Position numbers and translations under genes: made by a program. Shown here one piece after another: positions 63,920 to 64,000 of a stretch of DNA of 64,000 bases. Where the stretch lies: positions 27,367 to 91,366 of the IMG/VR virus record IMGVR_UViG_3300017991_000083. The stretch is one strand, 5' to 3'. Position 1 is the stretch's first letter; each line of letters begins with the position of its first letter. A model generated the notes under the pieces. It saw only the letters and a list, made by a program, of their open reading frames with translations, did no database searches and was not told the DNA's origin. The DNA is from a virus.

Positions 63920-64000
63920 TCAACCGGCGGCGGCGGCCGACGTGGGCTCTCGGTAGCCCAGGGGGACCCGGTTGCGAATCTGCCCCTTCAGTCGGTCGGC
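63920..64000 (-). CDS. C-terminal end of a gene entering from the right
   Basis: 26 codons and a TGA are open from the window edge: ADRLKGQIRNRVPLGYREP then TSAAAAG. The text is plausible coding and the stop sits just before the repeats. Nothing more can be said. Confidence 0.5.
   Translation of the reverse strand, partial: ADRLKGQIRNRVPLGYREPTSAAAAG

Noticed and set aside
1-64000. Integrase, attachment sites, small terminase and phage ParA/ParB
   Set aside because: Looked for because of the XRE regulator and the parS-like site, but no protein here shows the needed motifs. They may lie outside the window.

Overview
The window is one continuous piece of a double-stranded DNA tailed bacteriophage genome, most likely a long-tailed siphovirus of a high-GC bacterium. 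It has a complete HK97-type head, connector and tail gene set on one strand: large terminase, portal, Mu F-like head protein, protease, capsid, connectors, tube, frameshifted tail chaperone, 1170-residue tape measure and hub. The sliding clamp is bacterial DnaN, not PCNA, and promoters and ribosome sites are bacterial. Every gene I accept lies on the minus strand, so transcription runs from high to low coordinates. There is no rRNA, no convincing tRNA, no CRISPR array, no IS element and no recognisable integrase. Replication genes other than dnaN, the small terminase and most host-takeover genes are not visible, so the genome continues beyond both ends.

Layout in transcription order. (A) 64000-54.7 kb is an extremely GC-rich early-type region: dnaN, a zinc-ribbon protein, and five Ala/Arg/Asp-rich proteins. 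Three of these proteins have nearly identical 5' leaders made of two hairpins, the second holding the Shine-Dalgarno. Around them lie long non-coding stretches of repeats: 26-bp and 24-bp phased repeats with the core CTTGCGAGCGAT, 36-bp and 49-bp tandem repeats, a perfect 34-bp palindrome, and about 1.9 kb of G-rich repeats (55.1-56.95 kb). Four promoters of one design sit here (18-bp spacer, TG-extended -10). Two of them fire on the plus strand into the repeat arrays, and one of these units ends at a good intrinsic terminator. This looks like a non-coding RNA locus and is the most unusual part of the window. (B) 54.7-40 kb is a packed series of small overlapping genes, mostly unknown: zinc-ribbon proteins, membrane peptides, an XRE-type regulator, two sulfotransferase-like proteins, a secreted barrel-like protein, and a near-perfect host-type parS site inside a gene. 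(C) 39.5-29 kb is packaging and head: terminase, methyltransferase-like protein, portal, head morphogenesis protein, ChaB-protease fusion, acidic scaffold-like protein, major capsid, cupin. (D) 28.7-21.6 kb is an inserted block of six sugar-transferase genes. (E) 21.5-4.7 kb is connector and tail genes. (F) 4.7-0 kb has the amidase endolysin, a second methyltransferase-like protein, membrane proteins, an SNF2-type helicase and small genes.

Three late gene blocks (terminase, protease-capsid, connector-tail) each begin at a promoter region with the same 16-17-nt box and a TGTTCA-N5-TGARCA dyad. This suggests one phage-encoded activator or repressor controls virion production; the XRE-type protein at 48.0-48.5 kb is a candidate, because a further exact copy of the dyad overlaps the end of its gene. 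Glycosyltransferases, sulfotransferases and FkbM-like methyltransferases scattered among virion genes suggest the phage decorates a glycan, on its own particle or on the host surface.
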